A stretch of 64,000 nt of DNA. It comes from AC-56 sp963702195 (lineage in GTDB: Bacteria > Actinomycetota > Thermoleophilia > Solirubrobacterales > 70-9). The position numbers were made by a program, and so were the translations under genes. The notes beneath the pieces were generated by a model. It made no database searches, was not told where the DNA came from, and saw only the letters and a program-made list of their open reading frames with translations. Location: assembly GCA_963702195.1 (NCBI GenBank), contig OY969725.1, positions 558,001-622,000 of the forward strand, in the 5' to 3' direction. This document shows, piece by piece, positions 1 through 8,651 of this stretch; position 1 is the first letter of the stretch; the number at the start of each line of letters is the position of its first letter.

Positions 1-1427
1 CCCACCATCGTGATGTTGCACACGGAGCCCGTGCACTTGCCGCTCTTGAATCCGGCCTTCTGCATGTACGACTTGGCCAGGGACGGGTCGCCGTTCGGGT
101 TCTTGACGAAATCGAGGTCGGGACCCTGCAGGCCACCGGCCTCATCGAACCCTGGAATCAGCGGCGGGATGAAGTGCGTGGCCACCGGTCCGAACAGCTC
201 CCCGCCGCGCGTGTTCCGCAGCGCGGTGCGGTTCGAGTTGGCGATCACTGCCTTCCGGACATTGAGCCCATCCTCCGCCGACATGCCGCTGCCGGGCCCG
301 AAGGGCGCCTTCGTCGTGTTCAGCGCGATGTAGCGGTTACCACCCGACGGCACCGCGACCATCTGGTCCTTGCTGTACTTCGAACCCGTCGCGACCTGCT
401 GCACGACCGTCTTCGACGGCGGGAAGTCGCCGCTGATCTGGTCGTTGCCGGAGAGGATCTTCTGCGAGGCCGACGTCGGATCGCTGAAGCCCTCCTGGAC
501 GGTGATGCCGTCCAGGTACGCGGGACGGTAGTCGCCTTCCTTTTGGCCGGTCCAGTTCGGGTTGCGAACGAGCTGAATCTGCTTGCCCGGCTGATAGCCC
601 GTGAGCTTGCCGGAGCAGCTGGAGCTCTGCGCCTTGGCGGTGTGCGTCGAGGAGTCGACCTTGACGTTGCAGTCGTTCTGGACCATGTACGGCCCGGTGA
701 ACGTCACGTACTGTCCGTACGTGGACGGGCTCTCGGCGTCGTACTTCTTCGCGTACTCCTCAGGCACGGGCGCGCTCACCGGCAGCGACAGCGCCTGGAT
801 CACCGGCACCGACGAGGACCGCGTGAGCTTGAGGACGAGCGTGTGGTCGTCCGGCGTCGTGATCCCCGAGATGTTCGGTGCCGCGGTCTTGTTGGCCTTG
901 ACCGCCTGCTCCGCCTGCTTGAACCCGACCAGGTCGGACAGGTAGGCCGGCGTGTAGCCGTTCGGTACACCAGGCAGCAATGACCGCTCGATCGCGTACT
1001 TCACATCCTGCGCCTTGACCTCGCGATCGACGGGCGGGCTGTAACGGACCCCGCTCCTGATCGCGAAGGTGATCGTCTTGCCGCCGTCGGTGACCTTCGG
1101 CTGACCGTCAGCGAGGTCGGGCACCGGCTGGGTGGCGTTCGGAGGCCAGCCCATCAGGGTGCGCTGCGTCGCCAGAGTGAGCGAGTAGGTCACCTGGTAG
1201 TAGGCGGCGCCGGGGTCCATGTAGTCGACGTCCCCCTCGTTGAGCTCGGTCAGGGTGCCACCCTTTTGAGCGTTGTCGGGCGCCGCCGTCGGAGCCTTGA
1301 AGTCCGACGGAATGCCCGACGCACTGCCGCTGCTGCTACCGCCACTGCTCCCGCACGCCGACAGCACGCCGGCGAGCGCGAAGAGAAGCAGCGCAGGCAA
1401 CACCAGCCTGAGCCTCGTCAATCGCAT
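1..1427 (-). CDS. ABC transporter substrate-binding lipoprotein (peptide/SBP family 5), partial
   Basis: Solute-binding lipoprotein of a peptide/nickel-type ABC importer; the gene runs off the left window edge, so about 475 N-terminal residues are visible. The start ATG at 1427 follows an AAAGGA-like ribosome site and opens a signal peptide of basic residues, a hydrophobic core and a lipobox ending LSAC near residue 25, so the protein should be acylated and anchored outside the membrane. The mature part has the SBP_bac_5 pattern, including a GGTLTELNEGDVDYMDP start and a VKYAIERSL segment. It lies 46 bp downstream of a DppC-type permease on the same strand, so the two are probably cotranscribed. 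The substrate cannot be told from sequence. Confidence 0.9.
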   Translation of the reverse strand, partial: MRLTRLRLVLPALLLFALAGVLSACGSSGGSSSGSASGIPSDFKAPTAAPDNAQKGGTLTELNEGDVDYMDPGAAYYQVTYSLTLATQRTLMGWPPNATQPVPDLADGQPKVTDGGKTITFAIRSGVRYSPPVDREVKAQDVKYAIERSLLPGVPNGYTPAYLSDLVGFKQAEQAVKANKTAAPNISGITTPDDHTLVLKLTRSSSVPVIQALSLPVSAPVPEEYAKKYDAESPSTYGQYVTFTGPYMVQNDCNVKVDSSTHTAKAQSSSCSGKLTGYQPGKQIQLVRNPNWTGQKEGDYRPAYLDGITVQEGFSDPTSASQKILSGNDQISGDFPPSKTVVQQVATGSKYSKDQMVAVPSGGNRYIALNTTKAPFGPGSGMSAEDGLNVRKAVIANSNRTALRNTRGGELFGPVATHFIPPLIPGFDEAGGLQGPDLDFVKNPNGDPSLAKSYMQKAGFKSGKCTGSVCNITMV

Positions 1428-1473
1428 CTTCCGTTCCTTTCGGTTGGGATGAGGTTGTGCATTTACTAGTCGA

Positions 1474-2664
1474 TCAAGTCTTCTTGGCTCGCGGGTTCAG
1501 CGCGTCCTGCATCGCATCGCCCACCAGGTTGAAGGCGAGCACCGTGAACAGAAGCGCCAGCCCTGGGAACAGCATGTACCACCAGTAGGTGTTGAAGTCG
1601 GGCGTCGCGTCGGCGATCATCTGCCCCCAGCTGGGCTGGTTTGTGACGCCCACGCCGAGGTAGGAGAGGGCGGCCTCGTACAGGATCACCTGCGGGACCA
1701 GGATCGAGGCGTACACGATGATCGGCGCGGTCAGGTTGGGGAGGAGCTCGCGGAAGATGATCCTCCCGTGGCCCGCGCCGGACGCCCGGGCCGACTCGAC
1801 GAACTCCTTCTCGCGAAGGGACAGCGTCTGGCCGCGGACGATCCGGGCGATGTAGGTCCAGCTCGTCACGGCGATCACGAAGATGACGACGCCGATCCCG
1901 GGCTTGATCGCCGGCACCGGGATCGCGAACAGGCCGAAGGCGAGCAGGATCAGCGACACGATGCCGAGGCCGATGGCGGCCACGTCCACGCCGCGCCGGA
2001 CGGACCAGATGACGACCACGGCGAGCAGGGCCAGCGACACGATCACGAGGATCGGCGACTGGAGCTCGATGTGGCCGCCGAAGCACCCGGAGCTCGTGCC
2101 ACCCGAGCCGCTCGAGAAGGTGCAGGCGGCCGCGAGGCCGATCGCGAGCATCAGGTACGGGATCGCGAGGAGGACGTCGACGGCCCGCGAGACCACGGTG
2201 TCCGTCCAGCCGCGGAAGTAGCCGGCGAGGAGGCCCGCGACTACGCCCATCAGCGTCGCGAGGAAGGTCGCGGCGAAGGCGACGACGAGCGAGACGCGCG
2301 CGCCGTAGACCACCCGGCTGAAGACGTCGCGGCCGAGCCCGTCGACTCCGAAGATGTGTGCGCTCGAGGGCCCCGAGGCGGTGGCGAAGGTGGAGTTGAG
2401 GGCGCTCTGGTCCTCCACGTTCGGGCTCGGCGCGCCGACCGCCTTGACGATCAGCGGGGCGAAGATGGCGACCAGAACGAGGAGAAAGAGGAAGACGATG
2501 GAGGCCATCGCGAGCTTGTCCTCGCGGAAGCGCCGCCAGAAGAGCTGCCAGGGGGACCTGGCGGCGATCTTCGTCGGGTCTATCTCTGTGAGCTCAGCCG
2601 ATCCACCGACCGCGCCCGGTGCACCCCGGAACTCGGTCGACTCCGGAAAGTCGTGAGCCTCCAA
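1474..2664 (-). CDS. ABC transporter permease, DppC/OppC type
   Basis: Inner-membrane permease of a peptide-type ABC importer (BPD_transp_1 family, with the OppC N-terminal segment at about residues 38-75). The family EAA loop that contacts the ATPase is seen at residues 288-310 (FVESARASGAGHGRIIFREL). At 396 aa it is longer than the usual ~300: residues 181-260 form an inserted stretch with a Ser/Gly/Cys-rich loop and two or three extra hydrophobic helices between family transmembrane segments. The start is a TTG at 2664, the only good candidate before the first helix, so it is somewhat uncertain. Neither the DppB partner nor the ATPases are in the window; they may lie beyond its left edge. 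Confidence 0.88.
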   Translation of the reverse strand: MEAHDFPESTEFRGAPGAVGGSAELTEIDPTKIAARSPWQLFWRRFREDKLAMASIVFLFLLVLVAIFAPLIVKAVGAPSPNVEDQSALNSTFATASGPSSAHIFGVDGLGRDVFSRVVYGARVSLVVAFAATFLATLMGVVAGLLAGYFRGWTDTVVSRAVDVLLAIPYLMLAIGLAAACTFSSGSGGTSSGCFGGHIELQSPILVIVSLALLAVVVIWSVRRGVDVAAIGLGIVSLILLAFGLFAIPVPAIKPGIGVVIFVIAVTSWTYIARIVRGQTLSLREKEFVESARASGAGHGRIIFRELLPNLTAPIIVYASILVPQVILYEAALSYLGVGVTNQPSWGQMIADATPDFNTYWWYMLFPGLALLFTVLAFNLVGDAMQDALNPRAKKT

Positions 2665-2827
2665 CCGCTACCTGCTTCCTATTACGTCCAGCTGTCTAAG
2701 CCGCATCCTCTGCTACCCCCGTGCACGCCATCCATCCGGCCATGCACGCGTCCGCACACTATATGCCGCAGGCAGCACGGGCCGCACACCTCCCCGGGCC
2801 TGCCAGATCGCAACCATCGAGCTCCCC

Positions 2828-4180
2828 TCACCGCCTCGCGCTCGCCGCGCTCGCCGCGGCTCGCCTCGAGACCGCCAGCGCGAGGGCCTTGCTGGGCGCG
2901 AAGGCCAGCGCCGACCCCCCCGGCTCGCTGCCCAGGGCGACGTACCCGCCATCCACCTCCCACAGGCGTCCGCTGGTCACCTGGCTCGCCAGCAACCCGA
3001 GGGTCAGATAGGCGGGGACTCCGACCGCGAACTGATCAGAGTCGGACCGATGGCGCCATCGGAAGGCCATGACGCCCACCCTGCCGGTGTCGCATCCCTC
3101 GCTGCAGCCGCGCGCACGCCAGACCGTGAAACGGCCTCCGTCCCAGCCGGACGCGCCGATGGACGCCTGGGTGCCCCACGTCCCCGCGAGCAGGATCGTG
3201 AGCGCGCGCTCCTCACCGGCGATGCCTCCCCCAACGGGGCGCCAGTGTCCCCGCAGGAGCGGGGCCACCCCGAGGTTTACGGGCTGGACCCGGAGCCTCG
3301 GCCCGCCGGCGCCGGGCCACGTCCTGGGGTGCAGGATCTCGTCCGTTCTCCGGGGTGGATCGAGGATGGCGCGGTCGACGAGCCGGAACCCGGCCGCCTG
3401 GTGGTGGAGGTGGCTGACGAACAGGCCGCCGTGGACGTAGTCGAAGATCGCCTGTGAGCTGACCGCGTACGGCGAATGCTGAGAGTCGATCACTCCCTGC
3501 GTGGTTGCGATCCGCTGGGCGACCGGCACGTTGTCGCCCAGATAGCGGTGCCGGTACAGGTTTTGGATGAACGTCGCGGTTCCCTCGGTCACGGCGCGGC
3601 GAACCTCCGCCGCCTCCGTCGGCGCCGTGAGCTTGCCGAGCCGCAGGTTGAAGTGCTGGTCCTCGAGCGCGTGCGTCATCTCGTGGGCGAGGGTCGTGTC
3701 GAGCTGCATGCGGGTGTAGATCCGCGCGGGAACGATGATGATGCGGTGGCGCGGATAGTCATACGCGCCGCCGATCCGGTCGAGGCCGCTCGTCCGCGCG
3801 TCGGGCCCCAACCCGGACTCGCGGGGCAGGAGCCCCGCGAGCTGATCGAGGCCGATGCTCGCCCGCTGGAGCCGGTGGTTTGCGCGCAGGCGGGAGGGGT
3901 GCTGACGCGCTCGCGCGCGGACGTGGCGCGCAAGGTTCCGGCCCAGGGCTGCCAGGCGGTCCTCGCCCATGACGACCACGCGGGGAATGCGGTGGAAGTG
4001 CAGGTCCCGCAGCTTCTCCACGCGACGCGCGATCTGGTCGTCTATCGGCTTCAGGTTCGCTTCGACCTGGGCAGGCGTGCCCCGGAGGATCTGGAGCGGG
4101 GGGCGCTTGCGCGCATGTCCGCTCCCGCCAACCGCGCTCAGCATCACGATCGAGGTCGCGGCGGCGAGCACAGCCCCCAC
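2828..4180 (-). CDS. Secreted zinc metallopeptidase-like protein (HExxH)
   Basis: Probable exported zinc peptidase of unknown substrate, about 450 aa. A hydrophobic N-terminus is followed by a helical region, then AHEMTHALEDQ with the HEMTH zinc motif at about residues 166-170 and a downstream VTEGTA motif (Glu near 199) that fits the third ligand of a gluzincin. The rest is not recognised. The start is uncertain: GTG at 4180 is the first usable start after an arginine-coding GGCGCC repeat tract. The open frame continues upstream without a start codon into the divergent dehydrogenase, where it is only an antisense shadow. The poly-Arg tract would suit the n-region of a signal peptide if an unusual start is used. 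Confidence 0.7.
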   Translation of the reverse strand: MGAVLAAATSIVMLSAVGGSGHARKRPPLQILRGTPAQVEANLKPIDDQIARRVEKLRDLHFHRIPRVVVMGEDRLAALGRNLARHVRARARQHPSRLRANHRLQRASIGLDQLAGLLPRESGLGPDARTSGLDRIGGAYDYPRHRIIIVPARIYTRMQLDTTLAHEMTHALEDQHFNLRLGKLTAPTEAAEVRRAVTEGTATFIQNLYRHRYLGDNVPVAQRIATTQGVIDSQHSPYAVSSQAIFDYVHGGLFVSHLHHQAAGFRLVDRAILDPPRRTDEILHPRTWPGAGGPRLRVQPVNLGVAPLLRGHWRPVGGGIAGEERALTILLAGTWGTQASIGASGWDGGRFTVWRARGCSEGCDTGRVGVMAFRWRHRSDSDQFAVGVPAYLTLGLLASQVTSGRLWEVDGGYVALGSEPGGSALAFAPSKALALAVSRRAAASAASARR

Positions 4181-4283
4181 GGCGACGGCCCGCCGGCGCC
4201 GGCGGCGCCGGCGGCGCCGGCGCGGCGATACGCGGCTGTGGCCCGGAGTGCCGAGCGTGATCGACTCCTTCCCCCAGTCAGGG

Positions 4284-4320
4284 TAGACCCTGAACGCGAC
4301 CGGCCCGTATGCTGCGGCGC
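4284..4320 (+). promoter_or_regulatory. Probable leaderless promoter of the alcohol dehydrogenase
   Basis: TAGACC (4284-4289) and TATGCT (4308-4313) are 18 bp apart and resemble -35 and -10 boxes. The predicted transcription start falls about 2 nt before the GTG start at 4322, and no Shine-Dalgarno sequence fits, so the mRNA should be leaderless. Confidence 0.5.
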
Positions 4321-4321
4321 C

Positions 4322-5371
4322 GTGCGTGCAGTGACCTTCCAAGCGGCCGGCGATTTGCGAGTCGAGGAGCGTCCGGACCCCGAGCCCCAGGCGGCGGACG
4401 ACGCGGTCGTTCGCGTGGAGGCCACCGGCATCTGCGGCTCCGATCTCCACATCTACCACGGCCGGGTTGCGATCGAGCCGGGATTCGTGATCGGGCACGA
4501 GTACGTCGGCACGGTCGTCGCGGCCGGTGACGCCGTCACGCAGGTCAGCGTCGGCGACCGCGTGCTGGGGACCTACTGCACTGCCTGCGGGACCTGCTTC
4601 TTCTGCCGTCGCGGCGAGTACCACAAGTGCGACAGCGGTCGGGTCTTCGGCCACGGCGCCACGCTCGGATCGCTCCAGGGGGCGCAGGCGGACATGGTGC
4701 TCGTCCCGAACGCGAACCTGACTCTGCGCCGCGTCCCCGAGGGCCTGTCCGACGAGGTCGCGCTGTTCGCCGGCGACGTGGCCGGGACGGGCTACCACGC
4801 GATCTGCGGCGACGCCGCGCGCCCGGAGCCGCTGGAGCCCGGGGCGAGCGTCGCGGTGCTGGGGCTCGGCCCGGTCGGCCTGTGCGCCGTCCAGGTGGCG
4901 AAGGCGTCAGGGGCCGCGGAGGTGGTCGCCGTCGACACCGTCGAGGACCGGCTGAAGATGGCCGAGTCGTTCGGCGCCACGGCAGTCCACCTCACCGAGG
5001 ACGACCCGCGAGCCCGGGTCAAGGAGCTCACCGAGGGCCGCGGCGTCGACCTATCGGTTGACGCGGTCGGCCACCCCGACGCCCTCGACCTGGCATGCCG
5101 GCTCGCGCGCAAGGCGGGCACCGTCTCGGTGATCGGCGTCTACGCGGAGCGGGCGGAGGTGCACATGGGCGTCGTCTGGATCAAGGCGCTGCGGTGGCGC
5201 ACCGGACACGCAAACGTGATCGGTCACCTGGACCGAGTGCTGGCGATGCTCTCGGCGGGCGTGATCGACCCGGGGCCGCTCGTCACTCATCACATGTCGC
5301 TCGAGGAGGCACCGGAGGCCTACGCGGTCTACGACCGCCGCGAGGCGTTGAAGATCGTCCTGACGCCGTAG
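4322..5371 (+). CDS. Zinc-dependent alcohol dehydrogenase (MDR family)
   Basis: Cytosolic NAD(P)-dependent medium-chain dehydrogenase of about 349 aa, the usual length. Catalytic zinc ligands are visible as C38 in GICGSD and H59-E60 in IGHEY. A structural-zinc lobe is seen as Cys86, 89, 92/95 and 103 (TYCTACGTCFFCRRGEYHKC). The Rossmann dinucleotide motif GLGPVG is near residue 181. The GTG at 4322 is chosen because the family N-terminus starts there and a promoter ends just upstream; the longer open frame upstream is antisense to the peptidase. It is a single gene divergent from the peptidase. Substrate is unknown; sorbitol/threonine-type or general alcohol oxidation are possible. Confidence 0.92.
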   Translation: MRAVTFQAAGDLRVEERPDPEPQAADDAVVRVEATGICGSDLHIYHGRVAIEPGFVIGHEYVGTVVAAGDAVTQVSVGDRVLGTYCTACGTCFFCRRGEYHKCDSGRVFGHGATLGSLQGAQADMVLVPNANLTLRRVPEGLSDEVALFAGDVAGTGYHAICGDAARPEPLEPGASVAVLGLGPVGLCAVQVAKASGAAEVVAVDTVEDRLKMAESFGATAVHLTEDDPRARVKELTEGRGVDLSVDAVGHPDALDLACRLARKAGTVSVIGVYAERAEVHMGVVWIKALRWRTGHANVIGHLDRVLAMLSAGVIDPGPLVTHHMSLEEAPEAYAVYDRREALKIVLTP

Positions 5372-5467
5372 GGCTCGGGCGGGCGTCGGAGCAACGTCGG
5401 CCCCGGGCCGCGGCGGCGCCGGCCGCCTCTACACAGCCCCGGCGTGGCCGAGCCGCTGGCTTGGGTA

Positions 5468-5641
5468 GGCAATGAGGGCGGCGGTCGCGTTGAGGGCATG
5501 GGGGGTGATCGACTCTCCGTGCGCTATTTGCACGGAAGCTCAACCACCCCCCGGCGTTGGGCGGCGATGGCAAGGGGTGACGGGTGGCGCGCCGAGTGGC
5601 ACGAAACGCTCGCGCGACCGGTGACCCCTCCCCTCATTGCC
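5468..5641. other. Structured 174-nt intergenic element (ncRNA or MITE-like), between convergent genes
   Basis: The 305-bp gap between two convergent gene ends has no convincing ORF but strong nested dyads. GGCAATGAGGG (5468-5478) pairs with CCCTCATTGCC (5631-5641). Inside it CGGTCGCG (5482-5489) pairs with CGCGACCG (5613-5620). Inside that GGGGGGTG (5500-5507) pairs with CACCCCCC (5545-5552), enclosing a hairpin CCGTGC/GCACGG (5517-5522, 5530-5535). The 3' side holds a 60-nt unpaired or locally folded stretch. The shape of one long helix with an asymmetric central bulge recalls 6S-like RNA, or a small inverted-repeat element; neither is proven, and no target-site duplication is evident. Confidence 0.45.
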
Positions 5642-5676
5642 CCTGGGGCGACGGCGGTGGTGATCCGCCGCGGGGG

Positions 5677-6546
5677 CTAGTCCCCCAGCGCGCTCAGCTC
5701 CGCGAGCTCTTCCTCGGCCAGCCGCAGCGAGGCCGCCGCGACGTTGTCGGCGAGGTGGTCGACCGAAGACGTGCCCGGGATCGGCAGCATCACGGGGGAG
5801 CGGGCCAAGAGCCAGGCGAGCGCGACCTGGAACGGGGTCGCGTCGTGTGCGTCGGCGATGCGGGTGAGCGCGCCCTCGGCCTCCAGGCCGCCCGCCGCGA
5901 GCGGGAACCAGGGAATGAACGCGATCCCGTCGCTCTCGCAGGCCTCGAGCGCCGGCTCGGCCACCCGGTCGCCGATGCTGTAGCGGTTCTGGACCGACAC
6001 GATCGGGACGATCTCGCGCGCCTGGGCGAGCTGGTCCGTGTTCACGTTGGACAAGCCGATGTGGCCGACCTTGCCCTCGTCCCCCAGTTCGGCGAGCGTG
6101 CCCACCGACTCCTCCAGCGGCACCTCCGGGTCCACCGCGTGGAGCTGGTACACGTCGATGCGCTCGACCCGGAGCCGCCTCAGGCTGCCTTCGCATGCCT
6201 CGCGCAGGTGCTCGGGGCGCCCGTCCCGCTCCCACTGGCTCGGCCCCGAGCGGGTCAGGCCGCCCTTCGTCGCGATGACGAGGCCGCCCGGGTAGGGGTG
6301 AAGCGCCTCGGCGATCAGCTCCTCGCTGACCTCCGGCCCGTAGGAGTCGGCCGTGTCGATGAAGTTGACGCCCAGCTCGACGGCTCGGCGCAGGACGGCG
6401 ATCGCGGCATCGCGGTCCTTCGGCGGGCCCCAGATGCCTTCTCCCGTGATGCGCATCGCGCCGAACCCCAAGCGCCGCACCTGGGTGTCGCCGCCCAGGC
6501 CGACGGTCCCGGCCGCCGCTGCGTCCGTCGCCTCGATTGGCGCCAT
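5677..6546 (-). CDS. Aldo/keto reductase
   Basis: NADPH-dependent carbonyl reductase of the AKR superfamily, about 289 aa, cytosolic. The catalytic tetrad is visible as D64 and Y69 (NFIDTADSYG), K94 (IATKGG) and H136 (YQLHAVDP). The C-terminus has the family motif IPGTSSVDHLADN. The start ATG at 6546 lies 7 nt after a TAGCTT -10-like box, supporting a leaderless message and ruling out the 48-codon longer open frame. It stands alone, with a small unrelated gene upstream on the same strand. The physiological substrate cannot be inferred. Confidence 0.92.
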   Translation of the reverse strand: MAPIEATDAAAAGTVGLGGDTQVRRLGFGAMRITGEGIWGPPKDRDAAIAVLRRAVELGVNFIDTADSYGPEVSEELIAEALHPYPGGLVIATKGGLTRSGPSQWERDGRPEHLREACEGSLRRLRVERIDVYQLHAVDPEVPLEESVGTLAELGDEGKVGHIGLSNVNTDQLAQAREIVPIVSVQNRYSIGDRVAEPALEACESDGIAFIPWFPLAAGGLEAEGALTRIADAHDATPFQVALAWLLARSPVMLPIPGTSSVDHLADNVAAASLRLAEEELAELSALGD

Positions 6547-6604
6547 GGGCCAGAAGCTACCCGCGCCTCGGAGCCGCGAAACCCGGCGGGGGTACGGCCG
6601 CGCC

Positions 6605-6853
6605 TCAAGCGCCAGGCTGATAGGGAAACGCGAGCTGCACGTGGGTGCGCGCGACGGCGACGAAATCGCGTCTCTCGGGCGGGTCGCCATTCAGGGGAGT
6701 CAGCTCCGCGTTGACGATCGGGATGAAGTCCAGATCGCCGCGATTGAGGAAGTCGGAGAGCCGGCTCCGGTAACCCTCGCGCGGCAGGGTCACGTCGCCG
6801 ACGATGCGATGCCGATCCGTCTGCAGCACGATTCGCTCGATCCGGGTCTCCAT
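6605..6853 (-). CDS. Small conserved hypothetical protein (DUF6812-like)
   Basis: An 82-aa cytosolic protein beginning METRIERIVLQTDRHRIVGD and ending with a short beta-rich segment. The opening, with a predicted beta-hairpin and LPREGYRSRLSDFLN, resembles small actinobacterial proteins grouped as DUF6812, but that assignment is from memory. There is no catalytic motif, signal peptide or membrane segment. The start ATG at 6853 leaves a gap of only 53 bp to the phosphatase gene behind it, so cotranscription with that gene is likely. Function unknown. Confidence 0.7.
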   Translation of the reverse strand: METRIERIVLQTDRHRIVGDVTLPREGYRSRLSDFLNRGDLDFIPIVNAELTPLNGDPPERRDFVAVARTHVQLAFPYQPGA

Positions 6854-6906
6854 ACGTTCAACCTATCGGCTGACCCGCTGGGAGCTTGAAGCTGGAGGGC
6901 GCCCGC

Positions 6907-8508
6907 TCAGCGGGTCATGACGTACGGGCCACAGGGGGTGGTTCCGTCCACGTCCGTGACCGTCGATCCGTCCGCCTTCTTGTAGGCGACCGTGAGGCTC
7001 CTGCCGGTGACCGCCACCTCCGCGTAGCTCGGCTGCGATCCCTGCGAGCAGTACATGCCCACGCCCTGCTGGGGCGGAGGCTTGAAGAAGACCTTCGACA
7101 GGAGCTCGCCGTTGCCCGGCGATCCGGTGGTGTCGTCGATCTCCTGCCAGAACGGTTTCGTCGCCACCGGGCCGATGATGAAGTCGTTGTAGGGCGTATC
7201 CGACGGGCTGGCCGGGGCGTTGGACGGAGCAACGTCGCCGTCGAGGGTCCGGGGACGGACGACGTTCGCGAACGCCGCGTGGGTGTCCGTGGTCAGGAAG
7301 ACGAGGTTCTGGACGTCGGCGTTCTCGAGCGCCTTCAGGAGCTTCACCCGCTCGTACGCGTAGCCCTCCCAGCGGTCGTACGGCAGCCCGTAGAACTGCT
7401 GGATCGGGGTCTCGTTCATGACCACCTTCCACCGCGCGTTCGAGGCCTCGACGTCGTGGAGGAAGCGGTTGTACTGCCCCTGGCCGAGCATGGTGCGCTG
7501 CGAGCTGTTGATCTCGTTCTTGCACTGCTGGGACACCGGCTGCTTCAGCGACGGGATGAGCGCACTGAACAGCTTGCGCTTGTCGTCGGGAGCGGTCGGC
7601 GCCAGGTCCGCCTGACCGGGCGTGTCGGGGTTGTCGCAAACTCCGTTCGCCGACGCCTTGGCGCTGCGGAACGACCTCTCGTCCAGAAAGAAGAGCTCCA
7701 GGTTCTTGCCCCACTGGACCGTGCGGTAGATGCCGCCCTGCTTCGTGTAGTGGACCGGCTCGTAGTCGCGGAAGGCCTTGACTCCCGCGTTGTAGAGCTT
7801 GCGCCCGTCCTCCGGGATCGAGAAGTCGTTGATGAACTCGTGGTCGTCCCAGTGGTTGTACATCCCGGTCGACTTGCGGGCCATGCGCATGTTCCGCATC
7901 CGGAGCTTCTTGCGGTACATGGCCCACTTCTGCTGCACCGTCAGCGCGGGCCTCTTCGACCAACCGGGCACCTCCGGGTCGGAGTAGATGGTGTCCCCGA
8001 AGTCGACGTTGAAGTCGTTGTCCTCGTGGGCGATCGTCTTCCACGTCCGCCAGTGGCCCCAGAAGGGGTTGTCCTGGCCCGGTTTCGAGACCGCGGTCTC
8101 GTCACCGGTGTAGGCGAAACGGATGGTCTTTGCATGGCGCGGGTTGGGTGCCGTCTCGAACTGGCCCTTGCCGCTACAGGTGTGCTTGCCGACGACGCAG
8201 AAGCGGTAGTGATAGGTCCGGTCGGGCTCGAGGCCGTTGACCTTCGCCTGAACCGTGCGGTCGGTGGAGTCCGTCGCCTTGAGCTTCTTGCGCGCGACCA
8301 CCAGCCGGAACTTCTTGTCGATGGCGACCACGGCGCGAACCGAGAGCTTCCGCGAGGTGCGCGCCCACACGACGGCCGAGTGGTCGGTGACCTCGCCTGC
8401 CGTCCGTCCGCTCTTGAAGTACTTGACGCCGAAGGCCGTTGCGGGCACGAGTGCGCAGAGGAGCGCAGCAACACCCAACCCAGCGAGGTACCACCTGCCC
8501 CTTCCCAC
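6907..8508 (-). CDS. Alkaline phosphatase D family protein (PhoD-like)
   Basis: Exported phosphoesterase of 533 aa. A signal peptide (GLGVAALLCALVPATAFG) precedes a fibronectin-like PhoD N-terminal domain and then the metallophosphatase core. Metal-binding motifs are visible: FAYTGDE, VDFGDTIYSDPE, the NHWDDHEFINDF block, and TTDTHAAF near the C-terminal third. Family members hydrolyse phosphomonoesters or diesters outside the membrane for phosphate scavenging. The GTG start at 8508 lies 7 nt after TAGGAT, another leaderless arrangement. It is divergent from zwf across a 143-bp gap; no PHO-box-like repeats were recognised there. Confidence 0.9.
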   Translation of the reverse strand: MGRGRWYLAGLGVAALLCALVPATAFGVKYFKSGRTAGEVTDHSAVVWARTSRKLSVRAVVAIDKKFRLVVARKKLKATDSTDRTVQAKVNGLEPDRTYHYRFCVVGKHTCSGKGQFETAPNPRHAKTIRFAYTGDETAVSKPGQDNPFWGHWRTWKTIAHEDNDFNVDFGDTIYSDPEVPGWSKRPALTVQQKWAMYRKKLRMRNMRMARKSTGMYNHWDDHEFINDFSIPEDGRKLYNAGVKAFRDYEPVHYTKQGGIYRTVQWGKNLELFFLDERSFRSAKASANGVCDNPDTPGQADLAPTAPDDKRKLFSALIPSLKQPVSQQCKNEINSSQRTMLGQGQYNRFLHDVEASNARWKVVMNETPIQQFYGLPYDRWEGYAYERVKLLKALENADVQNLVFLTTDTHAAFANVVRPRTLDGDVAPSNAPASPSDTPYNDFIIGPVATKPFWQEIDDTTGSPGNGELLSKVFFKPPPQQGVGMYCSQGSQPSYAEVAVTGRSLTVAYKKADGSTVTDVDGTTPCGPYVMTR

Positions 8509-8651
8509 GGATCCGATCCTAGCCGCATCGGCGCAGCCCGTGTTACGAATTCCCGGTAACCCGCCGACGGCGAAGCTGGTGCGATGATGACCTCTCCGGT
8601 CAGGCGGGAGCGCCGGAACCGGACAGAACCCCGAGCGAACAGGAGATCAGC

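Noticed and set aside
1768..3072. Long plus-strand frame antisense to the permease gene
   Set aside because: High-GC shadow: composition is Arg/Asp-rich without family motifs, and the minus strand encodes a clear permease.
4181..4798. N-terminal extension of the metallopeptidase frame
   Set aside because: It runs antisense through the alcohol dehydrogenase and lacks start codons near the signal-peptide region.
5444..5680. 78-codon plus-strand frame in the structured gap
   Set aside because: Composition follows the palindromes, with no ribosome site or family pattern; better as a structured element.
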